From positions 1 through 34,680 of the forward strand of contig DATMNI010000464.1 in NCBI GenBank assembly GCA_035570275.1: a stretch of DNA of 34,680 bases, read 5' to 3'. The notes beneath the pieces are model-generated. The model had not been told where the DNA came from. It did not search any database and worked only from the letters and a program-made list of their open reading frames with translations. The translations under genes were made by a program, and so were the position numbers. Of the stretch, positions 1 to 7,788 are shown piece after piece (within the stretch, counting starts at the first letter, position 1; every line of letters starts with the position of its first letter). This DNA is from DATMNI01 sp035570275. Lineage in GTDB: Bacteria > Acidobacteriota > Terriglobia > Bryobacterales > Bryobacteraceae.

Positions 1-2
1 CG

Positions 3-134
3 TCGCTGCTGGATTTTCTGAATTCGCAGAACGATTACCGGAGCGTGCAACTGAATTACCTGAACCTGATTGGTTCGTATTTGACCGCCGCCAGCCAGAT
101 GAATCTTGCGGTGGGCCGCGAGGTCATCCAATGA
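3..134 (+). CDS. C-terminal end of TolC/CusC-like outer-membrane efflux protein (partial)
   Basis: The reading frame is open from the window edge to TGA at 132-134. It encodes 43 residues beginning SLLDFLNSQNDYRSVQLNYL and ending in GREVIQ. The pattern of D(F)LNxQ...Y..A...Y...ASQMNLAVGR is typical of the last long helix of TolC-family outer-membrane factors of tripartite RND pumps, where the helix ends with a hydrophobic LAVGRE-type motif. The stop lies 10 bases before the adaptor start, so the gene is the first visible member of a C-B-A ordered efflux operon. Only the tail is present. The TolC assignment rests on this short segment plus context. Confidence 0.7.
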   Translation, partial: SLLDFLNSQNDYRSVQLNYLNLIGSYLTAASQMNLAVGREVIQ

Positions 135-144
135 AGGTCATTCA

Positions 145-1278
145 ATGAAACTAACAGGGCTCGGGCTGGTACTGGCGGCCGGCCTGGTGCTGGCAGGCTG
201 CTCTGCGAAAGGGGGCGAGCCCAAGGGCGGCGACAAGGCGCCTCCACCGGCGGTGGTCGAGAAGGAGCCTGACGTCAACCTGGTTAAAGTGGACCATCCC
301 GAGCAGTTTCCCATTGCCACGGCGACTGCGCGGACTACCAGCACGGAGCTGAAAGTGACCGGAGGGGTGGGCGCCGATGTGTCGCGGACGGTGCCGGTGA
401 TCTCGCTGGCTTCGGGCCGGGTGGTGGAGATCCGCGCGCGCCTGGGAGACGAAGTCGCCAAGGGCCAGCTTCTGATGCGCGTGCAGAGTTCGGATATCTC
501 CAGCGCCTTCGCGGACTACCGCAAAGCCAACACCGACGAAGTTCTGGCGCGCGCGCAACTGGACCGCGCCAGGCTGCTCTTCGGAAAAGGCGCCATCGCC
601 GCCAAGGACCTGGAGGTCGCCCAGGACACCGCCGACAAAGCCCGCGTGGACGTAGAAAACGCTACCGAGAAGCTGAAAGTGGTGGGCGCCGACATGAACC
701 ATCCGTCTTCGGTGATCGATATCGTGGCGCCGGTTTCGGGCGTGATCACCGAACAGAACGTCACCGCCTCAGGCGGCGTGAAGACTCTGGATAATTCGCC
801 CAACCTGTTCACCATTGCCGACCTCAGCAACGTTTGGGTGATTTGCGATGTCTACGAAAACGATCTGCGCACTGTACGCATCGGCGAAATGGCCGACATT
901 CATCTGAATGCTTACCCTGACCGCGTGTTGCAGGCACGCGTGACCAATATCGGCCCCATCATGGACCCCAACATCCGCACCGCCAAGGTTCGGCTGGAAG
1001 TACACAATCCCGGTATCATGCGCCTCGGCATGTTCGTGACAGCGATTTTCCATGGCCAGGACAAAGAGACCACGGCGCTGGTTCCGGCGTCGGCGATCTT
1101 GCACCTGCACGACCGCGACTGGGCCTACATGCCGGCCGGGAGCAATACTTTCCGGCGCGTGGAAGTAACCGGCGGAAAAATGGTGCCACCGGACCTTCAG
1201 GAAGTCTCGTCCGGCCTCAAACCGGGCGACCGCGTGGTGGCCAATGCGCTGGTCCTGCAGAATACGGCGGAGCAATGA
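145..1278 (+). CDS. RND efflux periplasmic adaptor lipoprotein (CusB/CzcB/HlyD family)
   Basis: A 377-residue membrane-fusion protein that would link the inner-membrane RND pump to the outer-membrane channel. The ATG at 145 is preferred over the upstream in-frame TTG at 106 because it gives a clean lipoprotein signal (MKLTGLGLVLAAGLVLAGC) with a lipobox LAGC and lipidated Cys19. A Gly/Lys/Pro-rich linker follows. Next comes the lipoyl/barrel-sandwich half motif around VVEIRARLGDEVAKGQLLMR, a helical hairpin rich in Ala/Arg/Glu (about residues 120-185), the second lipoyl half (DIVAPVSGVITEQNV), and a beta-barrel segment with LFTIADLSNVWVICDVYE. It starts 10 bases after the TolC-like gene. The pump gene follows after a 172-base gap holding a foldback repeat. 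Substrate is probably a divalent metal, judged from the pump. Confidence 0.92.
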   Translation: MKLTGLGLVLAAGLVLAGCSAKGGEPKGGDKAPPPAVVEKEPDVNLVKVDHPEQFPIATATARTTSTELKVTGGVGADVSRTVPVISLASGRVVEIRARLGDEVAKGQLLMRVQSSDISSAFADYRKANTDEVLARAQLDRARLLFGKGAIAAKDLEVAQDTADKARVDVENATEKLKVVGADMNHPSSVIDIVAPVSGVITEQNVTASGGVKTLDNSPNLFTIADLSNVWVICDVYENDLRTVRIGEMADIHLNAYPDRVLQARVTNIGPIMDPNIRTAKVRLEVHNPGIMRLGMFVTAIFHGQDKETTALVPASAILHLHDRDWAYMPAGSNTFRRVEVTGGKMVPPDLQEVSSGLKPGDRVVANALVLQNTAEQ

Positions 1279-1286
1279 GGAATGCT

Positions 1287-1433
1287 TTTGTGGGGCAGGT
1301 TGGTAGGGGCACCCTCTGGGTCCGGCGGATTGGCAATCCGCCTGTCGGCAGTGGTATTCGGCTTGAGGCAGTGCGCTGCGCCCCCATCAGGCGGATTGCC
1401 AATCCGCCGCAGGATACCATCCTGCCCCACAAA
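1287..1433. repeat. 147-bp foldback element with nested GGCGGATTGSCAATCCGCC palindromes
   Basis: The outer arms are TTGTGGGGCAGGTTGGTA (1288-1305) and its near-perfect inverse at 1415-1432 (17 of 18 pair). Inside lie two copies of the 19-bp palindrome, GGCGGATTGGCAATCCGCC at 1324-1342 and GGCGGATTGCCAATCCGCC at 1390-1408. The whole unit lies in the gap between adaptor and pump genes of the efflux operon, 18 bases before the pump start. As RNA it would fold into a long hairpin. Confidence 0.85.
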
Positions 1434-1450
1434 GACACACAGAGACTGAC

Positions 1451-4400
1451 ATGATCCGCGGACTGGTCGATTTCGCTCTCAACAACCGGTTTCTCATTAT
1501 CCTCGGGGCGCTGCTGCTGCTGATCTGGGGGGCGATTTCGTTTCATAACCTGCCGGTGGAAGCCTATCCAGACGTCGCCAACAACTACGTCCAGGTGATC
1601 ACGCAGTGGCCCGGCCGGGCGGCCGAGGAAGTGGAGCAGCAGGTCACGATTCCGCTCGAAATCGCGATGAACGGCATCCCGCACCTGGAGCATCTGCGGT
1701 CTACCTCGCTGTTCGGGCTCTCCAGCCTGATGCTGATCTTCGACGACGAATCCGAGAACGACTGGAACCGGCAGAAGGTTCTGGAGCGGATGCAACAGGC
1801 GACGCTGCCCGCCGGTTTGCAGCCGCAGATGGGCACGGACTATAGCCCGGTGGGCCAGATCTACTGGTACACGCTGAAGAGCACGAGCCCCCAATACGAT
1901 TTGATGGATCTCAAAGGGCTGGAAGACTGGGTGCTGGAGAAGCAGTTCAAATCGGTTCCGAACGTGGTGGACGTGGTGAGCTTCGGCGGCACTACCCGGG
2001 AGTACCAGGTCCGTATTGACCCCGATAAGCTGGTGTCTTACGGCCTCAGCCTGTCGCAGGTGGAACAGCAGTTGGCGAACAACAACGTCAACGCCGGCGG
2101 CAGCTTTGTGGAAGAGGGTCTGCAGCAGGTCAACGTTCGCGCCGTAGGCTTGTTCCAGCATGTCGGCGACATTGGCAAGACGGTGCTGAAGACGCAGAGC
2201 GGAACGGCGATCCGGGTTTCGGATATCGCCACCGTGGCGCAGGGCCCGAAGATCCGGCTCGGTCAGATCGCCAAGGCGATCCATCGCGCCGACGGCAAAG
2301 TGATCGACAACGAAGACTCGGTATACGGCATCGTGCTGCTGCGCAAAGGCGCCGACGCCGATTCCACCCTGGTGGGCATTCACGACAAAGTGAAGGAATT
2401 GAATGAGCACATCCTGCCTCAGGGGGTGAAAGTGGTCCCTTTCCTGGACCGCAGCGTTCTGGTGGAATTCACTACCCATACGGTGCTGCACAACCTTACC
2501 GAGGGCATCATCCTGGTGGCCATCATTCTGTTCCTGTTCCTGGGCAACGCCCGCGGGGCTTTCATCGTTGCCCTGACCATTCCGTTCTCGCTGCTGTTCG
2601 CTTCCATTTGCCTGCAGGTCCGCCACATTCCGGCCAACCTGCTGTCGTTGGGCGCGCTGGATTTCGGCATGGTGGTGGATGGCGCCGTGGTGATGGTGGA
2701 AAACATCGTGCGGCATATGGGGAAGCCCAACCCCGAGAATAAAACGCCGATGGAACGAATCCGGCAGGCGGCGCACGAAGTGCAGCGGCCGGTGTTTTAC
2801 GCGATCGGCATCATCATCACCGCCTACCTGCCGATCTTCACGCTGGAACGCGTGGAAGGCCGGTTGTTCAAGCCGATGGCGTGGACCGTGGCGTTCGCTC
2901 TGCTGGGGGCGCTGACCTTTTCGATGCTGATCGCGCCGGTGCTCTCCAGTGTGGTATTCCGGGGCAACGTCCGCGAGTGGCACAACCCGGTGATGAGCTT
3001 CCTCATTGCAGGGTACCGGAAACTGGTGCGCTGGGTGATTGAACATCGTTGGGTGATGATCGCGGTGGCGCTGGCGGGCATTGGATCGGCGGTGTATCTG
3101 ACATCGAGCGGCGTCATCGGCTCGGAGTTCCTGCCGCACCTGGATGAGGGCGCCATCTGGGCGCGCGGCACACTGGCGCCCAGCACCGGTCCCACCGAGG
3201 GCACCCGCCTGATGAAGCAGGCGCGGCTGGTTCTGGCATCGTTCCCCGAGGTCACGCAAGTGGTCTCGCAGATCGGCCGGCCCGACGACGGTACCGACAC
3301 CACGGGCTTCTTCAATACCGAGTACTTCGTCGATCTCAAGCCAAAAGAGCAGTGGCGGCCGGTGTTTCAGGAGGACAAGGAAGATCTGATCGCTGCCATG
3401 GACAAGGAGCTCGAGAAGATTCCCGGCGTGCTATGGAATTTCTCGCAGCCCATTGCCGACAACATGGAAGAGGCCGTAAGCGGCGTCAAGGGCCAGTTGG
3501 CCGTCAAAATTTACGGCGAAGATTTGCGCGTGCTGGAACAGACGGGCGACGCCATGGTGGCCGTTATGCACACCGTCCCGGGCATTGAGGATCTGGGCCT
3601 GTTTCGCGTAGTCGGGCAGCCGAACCTGAACGTCACGGTGGACCGCGACCAGGCGGCGCGCTTCGGCATCAACGTCGCCGACGTGCAGGATGCCATCCAG
3701 ACGGCGGTGGGTGGCAACGCCGTCAGCCAGGTGCTGGATGGAGAACGGCGCTACGACCTGGTGGCGCGCTACCAGGCGCCCTACCGCAACACCCGGGAGG
3801 CCATTGAAAACGTTCGCCTGCTGGCGCCCACCAACGAACGCGTCTCCCTGGCGCAGCTTTGCAATATTCAGGTCAGGGACGGCGCTTCGCAGATCTCTCG
3901 CGAACAGAACTCGCGCTATGTGGCGATTAAGTTCAGCGTCCGCGGGCGGGACTTGGGCAGCACGGTGGAAGAGGCCATCAAAAAAATCGGCGAGCGTGTG
4001 AAACTGCCGGCCGGGTATACGGTCAACTGGGCCGGCGAATATGAAAGCCAGAAGCGGTCGTCCAAGAGACTCATGATCGTGCTGCCAATCACGATTCTGG
4101 TGATCTTCATGATCCTCTACACCATGTTCAGTTCCTTCAAGTGGGCCATGCTGATTCTCTCCAATGTGGCCATGGCGCCCATCGGCGGCTTGCTGGCGCT
4201 GCTGATCACGGGGACGCATTTCAGTGTTTCGTCAGGCGTGGGCTTCCTGGCGCTGTTTGGCGTGGCAGTGCAGACCGGCGTGATCATGCTGGAGTACATC
4301 AATCAGCTTCGCGTGCGCGGCCATACCATCGAGGACGCCGCCGTGGAGGGCGCGGTGCTGCGGCTCCGGCCCATCATGATGACCATGCTGGTGGCCACTT

Positions 4401-4594
4401 TAGGACTGCTGCCGGCCGCTCTATCCCGCGGCATCGGGTCGGATTCCCAGAGGCCGTTCGCGATTGTGATCGTAGGCGGACTGGTGGCCGCGCTGGTTCT
4501 GAGCGTTTTCCTGCTGCCGACGTTGTATGTCTGGGTGGCTGGAGAGCGCGACAAGCTGCCCGTGCCCGACGCCGATTTCGACGAAGGGGAATAG
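1451..4594 (+). CDS. Heavy-metal RND efflux pump, CzcA/CusA family
   Basis: A 1047-residue inner-membrane proton-driven exporter, the usual length for HME-RND pumps. The N-terminus begins with a transmembrane helix (about residues 13-32) followed by the periplasmic LPVEAYPDVANNYVQV segment characteristic of CzcA/CusA. Transmembrane helix 4 carries GALDFGMVVDGAVVMVEN near residues 402-418. The two Asp and one Glu match the proton-relay residues of CzcA, and the DFG-DGA-EN form is the type described for divalent-cation (Zn/Co/Cd/Ni) pumps, unlike the AIG form of Cu/Ag pumps. Two porter domains and a second block of helices (about 870-1035) complete the architecture. It is the last gene of the efflux operon and is convergent with the next gene, 21 bases away. 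The exact metal cannot be read from the sequence. Confidence 0.95.
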   Translation: MIRGLVDFALNNRFLIILGALLLLIWGAISFHNLPVEAYPDVANNYVQVITQWPGRAAEEVEQQVTIPLEIAMNGIPHLEHLRSTSLFGLSSLMLIFDDESENDWNRQKVLERMQQATLPAGLQPQMGTDYSPVGQIYWYTLKSTSPQYDLMDLKGLEDWVLEKQFKSVPNVVDVVSFGGTTREYQVRIDPDKLVSYGLSLSQVEQQLANNNVNAGGSFVEEGLQQVNVRAVGLFQHVGDIGKTVLKTQSGTAIRVSDIATVAQGPKIRLGQIAKAIHRADGKVIDNEDSVYGIVLLRKGADADSTLVGIHDKVKELNEHILPQGVKVVPFLDRSVLVEFTTHTVLHNLTEGIILVAIILFLFLGNARGAFIVALTIPFSLLFASICLQVRHIPANLLSLGALDFGMVVDGAVVMVENIVRHMGKPNPENKTPMERIRQAAHEVQRPVFYAIGIIITAYLPIFTLERVEGRLFKPMAWTVAFALLGALTFSMLIAPVLSSVVFRGNVREWHNPVMSFLIAGYRKLVRWVIEHRWVMIAVALAGIGSAVYLTSSGVIGSEFLPHLDEGAIWARGTLAPSTGPTEGTRLMKQARLVLASFPEVTQVVSQIGRPDDGTDTTGFFNTEYFVDLKPKEQWRPVFQEDKEDLIAAMDKELEKIPGVLWNFSQPIADNMEEAVSGVKGQLAVKIYGEDLRVLEQTGDAMVAVMHTVPGIEDLGLFRVVGQPNLNVTVDRDQAARFGINVADVQDAIQTAVGGNAVSQVLDGERRYDLVARYQAPYRNTREAIENVRLLAPTNERVSLAQLCNIQVRDGASQISREQNSRYVAIKFSVRGRDLGSTVEEAIKKIGERVKLPAGYTVNWAGEYESQKRSSKRLMIVLPITILVIFMILYTMFSSFKWAMLILSNVAMAPIGGLLALLITGTHFSVSSGVGFLALFGVAVQTGVIMLEYINQLRVRGHTIEDAAVEGAVLRLRPIMMTMLVATLGLLPAALSRGIGSDSQRPFAIVIVGGLVAALVLSVFLLPTLYVWVAGERDKLPVPDADFDEGE

Positions 4595-4615
4595 GACAAG
4601 ATCCCCCCGTCTCGC

Positions 4616-5374
4616 TCAGAGAGCCAACTCGCCCTTGTACATCATGTCCTTCAGTGGAAACTTGACCGACAGATGAAACGGGGCGAACCGGCTCTCCAGC
4701 GTCACTAACTTATCCGCCGCTTGGATCGGGTCCGCTCCCCGCGGGAAAAAGAGGAGCACCTCGGTCGCCGCATCCCCCGACCCCGTGAACAGGTGGGCAC
4801 ACGGAATGCCGGGCTTGTCCTTGCGCTCCAGCCGGCTGCCCTGCTCAATCGCCAGCAGCATGGCCTGGTTCGGATTCGGCGCAACCTCTTCCGGCCTGGT
4901 CTTCGGCGGTGGCATCAACGGCAGCCCGCGCAGCCGGATCACGTAAAACTGCCCGGTCAATTCCGGCAGTTCCGGCCCGCCCGCCAGGCGCACCGGCTTT
5001 GCGCTCTCCCATCGCGCCAGCACGCGGAACTGCACCGGATGGCCCGGATCGGGGTTCGGCGGCGGCGGCGGCGCCTCGCCGATCGGTACACTCCGCACTC
5101 CCCCGAGCGGGACCCCCGGTCTGACGTCCGGCATGTCGTTACCCAGCTTCCCGTTGTTCCCGTAACCTTGGGTTGGGCGCCGGTTTTTTCCCTCCTCCAT
5201 GCGCACCCAACCTTCCTGCGCCCATGGCGACTGGCCGAGCAGAAACTGCTTCTCCTCGTTACTCCAAGTGGCGGGGTCTTTGCTGTCCCAGAATTCTTTC
5301 CGCGCAGCCCGCAGGGCGAGACATGCCGGCAACATCGCCGCGGCCTGCAACCATTGCCTTCGTGTTCGGATCAC
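4616..5374 (-). CDS. Secreted hypothetical protein (acidobacterial family)
   Basis: A 252-residue protein with an N-terminal twin-arginine-like export signal (MIRTRRQWLQAAAMLPACLA). The mature part opens with KEFWDSKDPATWSNEEKQFL followed by LGQSPWAQEG, a pattern I associate with lineage-restricted acidobacterial secreted proteins. A Pro-rich stretch (APPPPPNPDPGHP, about residues 120-133) precedes a beta-rich region containing FRVLARWESAKPVR and FYVIRLRGLPL. No catalytic motif was recognised. It is convergent with the RND pump gene. The function is unknown. The family link is from memory of similar sequences and has not been searched. Confidence 0.75.
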   Translation of the reverse strand: MIRTRRQWLQAAAMLPACLALRAARKEFWDSKDPATWSNEEKQFLLGQSPWAQEGWVRMEEGKNRRPTQGYGNNGKLGNDMPDVRPGVPLGGVRSVPIGEAPPPPPNPDPGHPVQFRVLARWESAKPVRLAGGPELPELTGQFYVIRLRGLPLMPPPKTRPEEVAPNPNQAMLLAIEQGSRLERKDKPGIPCAHLFTGSGDAATEVLLFFPRGADPIQAADKLVTLESRFAPFHLSVKFPLKDMMYKGELAL

Positions 5375-5409
5375 TGATTCTATCCTACCGTCACCAGCGA
5401 CATATGTCG

Positions 5410-5464
5410 CCTTGGGGAAGTCTGACCCCTGCGCACACGGGCCCGGGTGCCGGTCTCCCCAAGG
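5410..5464. repeat. Inverted repeat with 9-bp arms
   Basis: CCTTGGGGA (5410-5418) and TCCCCAAGG (5456-5464) are perfect inverse arms around a GC-rich 37-base loop containing CGGGCCCGGG. It lies in the 251-base gap between two divergently read genes. No adjacent gene ends here, so terminator function is unlikely. It may be another small mobile repeat or an operator-containing structure. Confidence 0.55.
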
Positions 5465-5625
5465 CCGTTTGGAGACCCTTTGCCGGATCGCTGGAGCGAT
5501 GGGCTGTTCAGCCGGGAATCGACTGCGACCGGGTTCCAGAACGGTGTGACCAAGCCAGTCTCCGATAACGCCGTATATCGTCCACTAGCTCCCTTTCACA
5601 TCCGGTAGGAGTCTAGAATGGAACC

Positions 5626-6054
5626 GTGAGGTATTATGTTGGGTCAATCGGTGTAGTCCTGCTTGCCTCGATCAGCGTGTTCGCGGCAGATCCGTTGCAG
5701 GCCCCCGGCGGAGTGACGGTGAGAATCGCTGGTCTGGGCCGATGCAGCGATGTTCGGGATATTATCCTGCGCATACTTCCACATGGAGGTTTGACGCTCA
5801 ATTCCGAGGCACAAACGCGGGAGGGATTGGCGCGCCGTCTAGATGACATCTACCGAACACGGTGGTCAAAGCATGTATACATTACTAGCGAGCCGACGGT
5901 TCCCTTTCACGAAGTTATCGAGGTCATTCAGCTTGTTTCCAAGCACGTCGATCATGTCGTGATCGTTACACCGTCAGTGCTGAAACAGGCCACCTATCGA
6001 AGCGACGGTACATGCCTCGCGCCAAATCTGCCGTCAGGCTATCCACCGGGCTGA
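5626..6054 (+). CDS. Orphan ExbD/TolR-like periplasmic domain protein
   Basis: A 142-residue protein with GTG start. Residues 1-21 (MRYYVGSIGVVLLASISVFA) form a hydrophobic signal or anchor. The rest matches the ExbD/TolR periplasmic fold by pattern: a beta strand VTVRIAG, then GGLTLNSEAQTREGLARRLD, then HVYITSEPTVPFHEVIEVIQ and a closing HVVIVTP strand. ExbD normally energises TonB-dependent transport with ExbB and TonB, but neither neighbour is present here. The usual pore-lining Asp of the ExbD transmembrane helix is not seen, so a stator role is doubtful. A Shine-Dalgarno-like AGGAG at 5607-5611 actually serves an ATG at 5618 (ATG GAA CCG TGA), whose stop overlaps the GTG start, suggesting a three-codon leader with translational coupling. 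Confidence 0.6.
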   Translation: MRYYVGSIGVVLLASISVFAADPLQAPGGVTVRIAGLGRCSDVRDIILRILPHGGLTLNSEAQTREGLARRLDDIYRTRWSKHVYITSEPTVPFHEVIEVIQLVSKHVDHVVIVTPSVLKQATYRSDGTCLAPNLPSGYPPG

Positions 6055-6139
6055 GTTCTCGAAGCTTGGTCGCGGTAACGATAATCGATGTCGCCGTCTG
6101 CGCACAGCACCGCAGCGGCGAACTTCCTCCCCCTGACGA

Positions 6140-6685
6140 TCATGGCTCTGGGTACAGCGGCGTCAACGTCTGCGACGCGGAAATCATCACTGTTCCAGGA
6201 AGGTTGGAACCAAGCTGCTTAGCTGGGGGCACAGAGGGATTCTCTGGATACATTTCTCCATCGAACCGGAGTTGTGCCTCATAGCCCGGCTGAATGCCGC
6301 CACCCTGAACCCAAACGCCGAGATCGTACCAGCCGTTCGACTTGGACTTGAGTAGCCTTATCGGAGGGCGAGTAATCGACACTCTCGTGATCACCTTCCA
6401 GGACTCTCCAACATACGAGAGGATCACGGTGTGGCATCCGCCGGTTCCGCACCAATCCCGCCCGGCGAGGTAAACGATGGCTTCTGGTTTTCCGTCGCCA
6501 TCGAGATCCTGGAACGCTGCGGCGTATCGCGCTGTCTGATCCTCGAAGAGAGTTCGAAGAGAACCCGGCAAGGCCAGTTGCATTCTCTTATCCCGGTTTC
6601 GCTCCGGTGATCCAACTTGCCCGAGAAGCATAGCCAGCGGCAGGGTCGCACCGAGTACCGCGAAGAGTAGATGGCGGGATCGCAC
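6140..6685 (-). CDS. Secreted protein with a DxDGDG (FG-GAP/VCBS-like) segment
   Basis: About 181 residues from a GTG at 6685, chosen because it places a signal peptide (VRSRHLLFAVLGATLPLAML) at the N-terminus. The frame stays open upstream to a TTG at 6817 that overlaps the previous gene's stop, but that extension has no secretory character. The mature part contains YAAAFQDLDGDGKPEAIVYL, a calcium-binding-like loop seen in FG-GAP/VCBS repeats. It is followed by DWCGTGGCHTVILS with two Cys in a possible disulfide, and a beta-rich tail. A carbohydrate- or cell-envelope-linked role is possible, but no function is recognised. No clear ribosome binding site was found for either start. Confidence 0.55.
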   Translation of the reverse strand: MRSRHLLFAVLGATLPLAMLLGQVGSPERNRDKRMQLALPGSLRTLFEDQTARYAAAFQDLDGDGKPEAIVYLAGRDWCGTGGCHTVILSYVGESWKVITRVSITRPPIRLLKSKSNGWYDLGVWVQGGGIQPGYEAQLRFDGEMYPENPSVPPAKQLGSNLPGTVMISASQTLTPLYPEP

Positions 6686-6813
6686 CGCAACAAAACTGCA
6701 TTCGCCCACGTCCTCAATGATAGTGGAAAACGTAGCAGAGACGCCTGCGGGTGCCGCAACTTCCTCGAAAGTGGCGTTTCCGGAAAGAACCGGTTTGCTC
6801 GGAGACGCCAGAG

Positions 6814-7548
6814 TCAAAACGGACAGTCCCGCGGGCGCCGGCGCCGAGCCGCCGGCTCGGATTTCGCCTTCGCGGAATCAGCGGCGCTGAGGAGTTCGTC
6901 GTCACCCAGCAACATGCAATGCGGAACCGCCAGGACAAAAGGCTTCTCGGTCTTATAGTCGGCCAGGGCGAGCACGCGGCTTCCACCCTTGAGGAAATGC
7001 CACGTTTCGAAATACCAGCATAGTGCCACCTCAATGGTGTTTCGAAATTGCTTCCCTTTCTCGACCAACTCCTCAGCCCGCCGATCATTCTGCTCGCGCG
7101 CCCGTTCGCCGTCGGTCTCCTTCGTCGCCAGCTCTACTGCAAGGTCAACGTCGCTTACTCGCATGACCTCGGCTTTGAACATGCTGCCGAACAGAACCAC
7201 ACGGACTACTTTTCCCAAGAAATACGGGTCGCAGTTCACTTGCTCGACGCGATCCAGAAACTGCGCCAACGCTCTCTCGGCGGTCACTCTTGTGACCGCC
7301 TTGGCAGCCGTTGCGACAGAATACGTACAGCCCGCCTGAGTAACTGACCAAACGCCGCGTGCGCATGACTCGATCAGTCCTTCAGCTTGCAGAGCCTTGA
7401 CCAGGACCTTGCCGGTGCCCGGTGCCAGACCTGCAGCGGCCTCCAATTCAGTCACGTTCCACCGATCCCAGATCCGGAGTTGGCGCAAGGTCTTGCGTAC
7501 GACGAGTGCTGGGCAACGGCCGATCATCGATTTCGGATCGATACGCAT
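6814..7548 (-). CDS. Winged-helix plus minimal nucleotidyltransferase (MNT-like) protein
   Basis: About 244 residues from ATG at 7548 (GGAACGGG lies just upstream). Other in-frame starts are possible at 7656 and 7695. The N-terminal part (LRQLRIWDRWNVTELEAAAG onward to ALQAEGLIES) reads as a winged helix-turn-helix. It is followed by a nucleotidyltransferase core, VVRVVLFGSM...SDVDLAVEL, that fits the GS-x10-DxD motif exactly, with the two metal-binding Asp. The C-terminus is Arg-rich (AARRRRPRD). Small MNT proteins often act as antitoxins that AMPylate a HEPN toxin, but no HEPN gene is adjacent here, so a regulator or orphan antitoxin is equally possible. Confidence 0.65.
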   Translation of the reverse strand: MRIDPKSMIGRCPALVVRKTLRQLRIWDRWNVTELEAAAGLAPGTGKVLVKALQAEGLIESCARGVWSVTQAGCTYSVATAAKAVTRVTAERALAQFLDRVEQVNCDPYFLGKVVRVVLFGSMFKAEVMRVSDVDLAVELATKETDGERAREQNDRRAEELVEKGKQFRNTIEVALCWYFETWHFLKGGSRVLALADYKTEKPFVLAVPHCMLLGDDELLSAADSAKAKSEPAARRRRPRDCPF

Positions 7549-7788
7549 CCCGTTCCAGCATAAAACGATGCCCAGGCGTTTGCGATGGCCGGCGTCCTGC
7601 CGCGACGCCTCCTGCTGGCGGACGGCAATCTTGTAAGAAGGAGGATTGCCAGTCATGACAACGAAGCCAAACGCAAGACCAGAAGAAAACGCCAAAGAGA
7701 GTGCTGCGCCTTACGGATCTGGATCACGTTTATTACTCCCGCGAACGCCGTTCACCGAAAAAATGAGCGAGCCGTCCGGCGGTTAAGG

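Noticed and set aside
106..144. TTG start for the efflux adaptor
   Set aside because: It overlaps the TolC-like gene and puts 13 residues before a perfect lipoprotein signal.
1217..3259. Long open frame (680 codons) antisense to the RND pump gene
   Set aside because: It lies opposite a clear CzcA/CusA gene, is rich in His/Arg/Gln as expected from the complement of GC-rich codons, and has no domain. It is a shadow.
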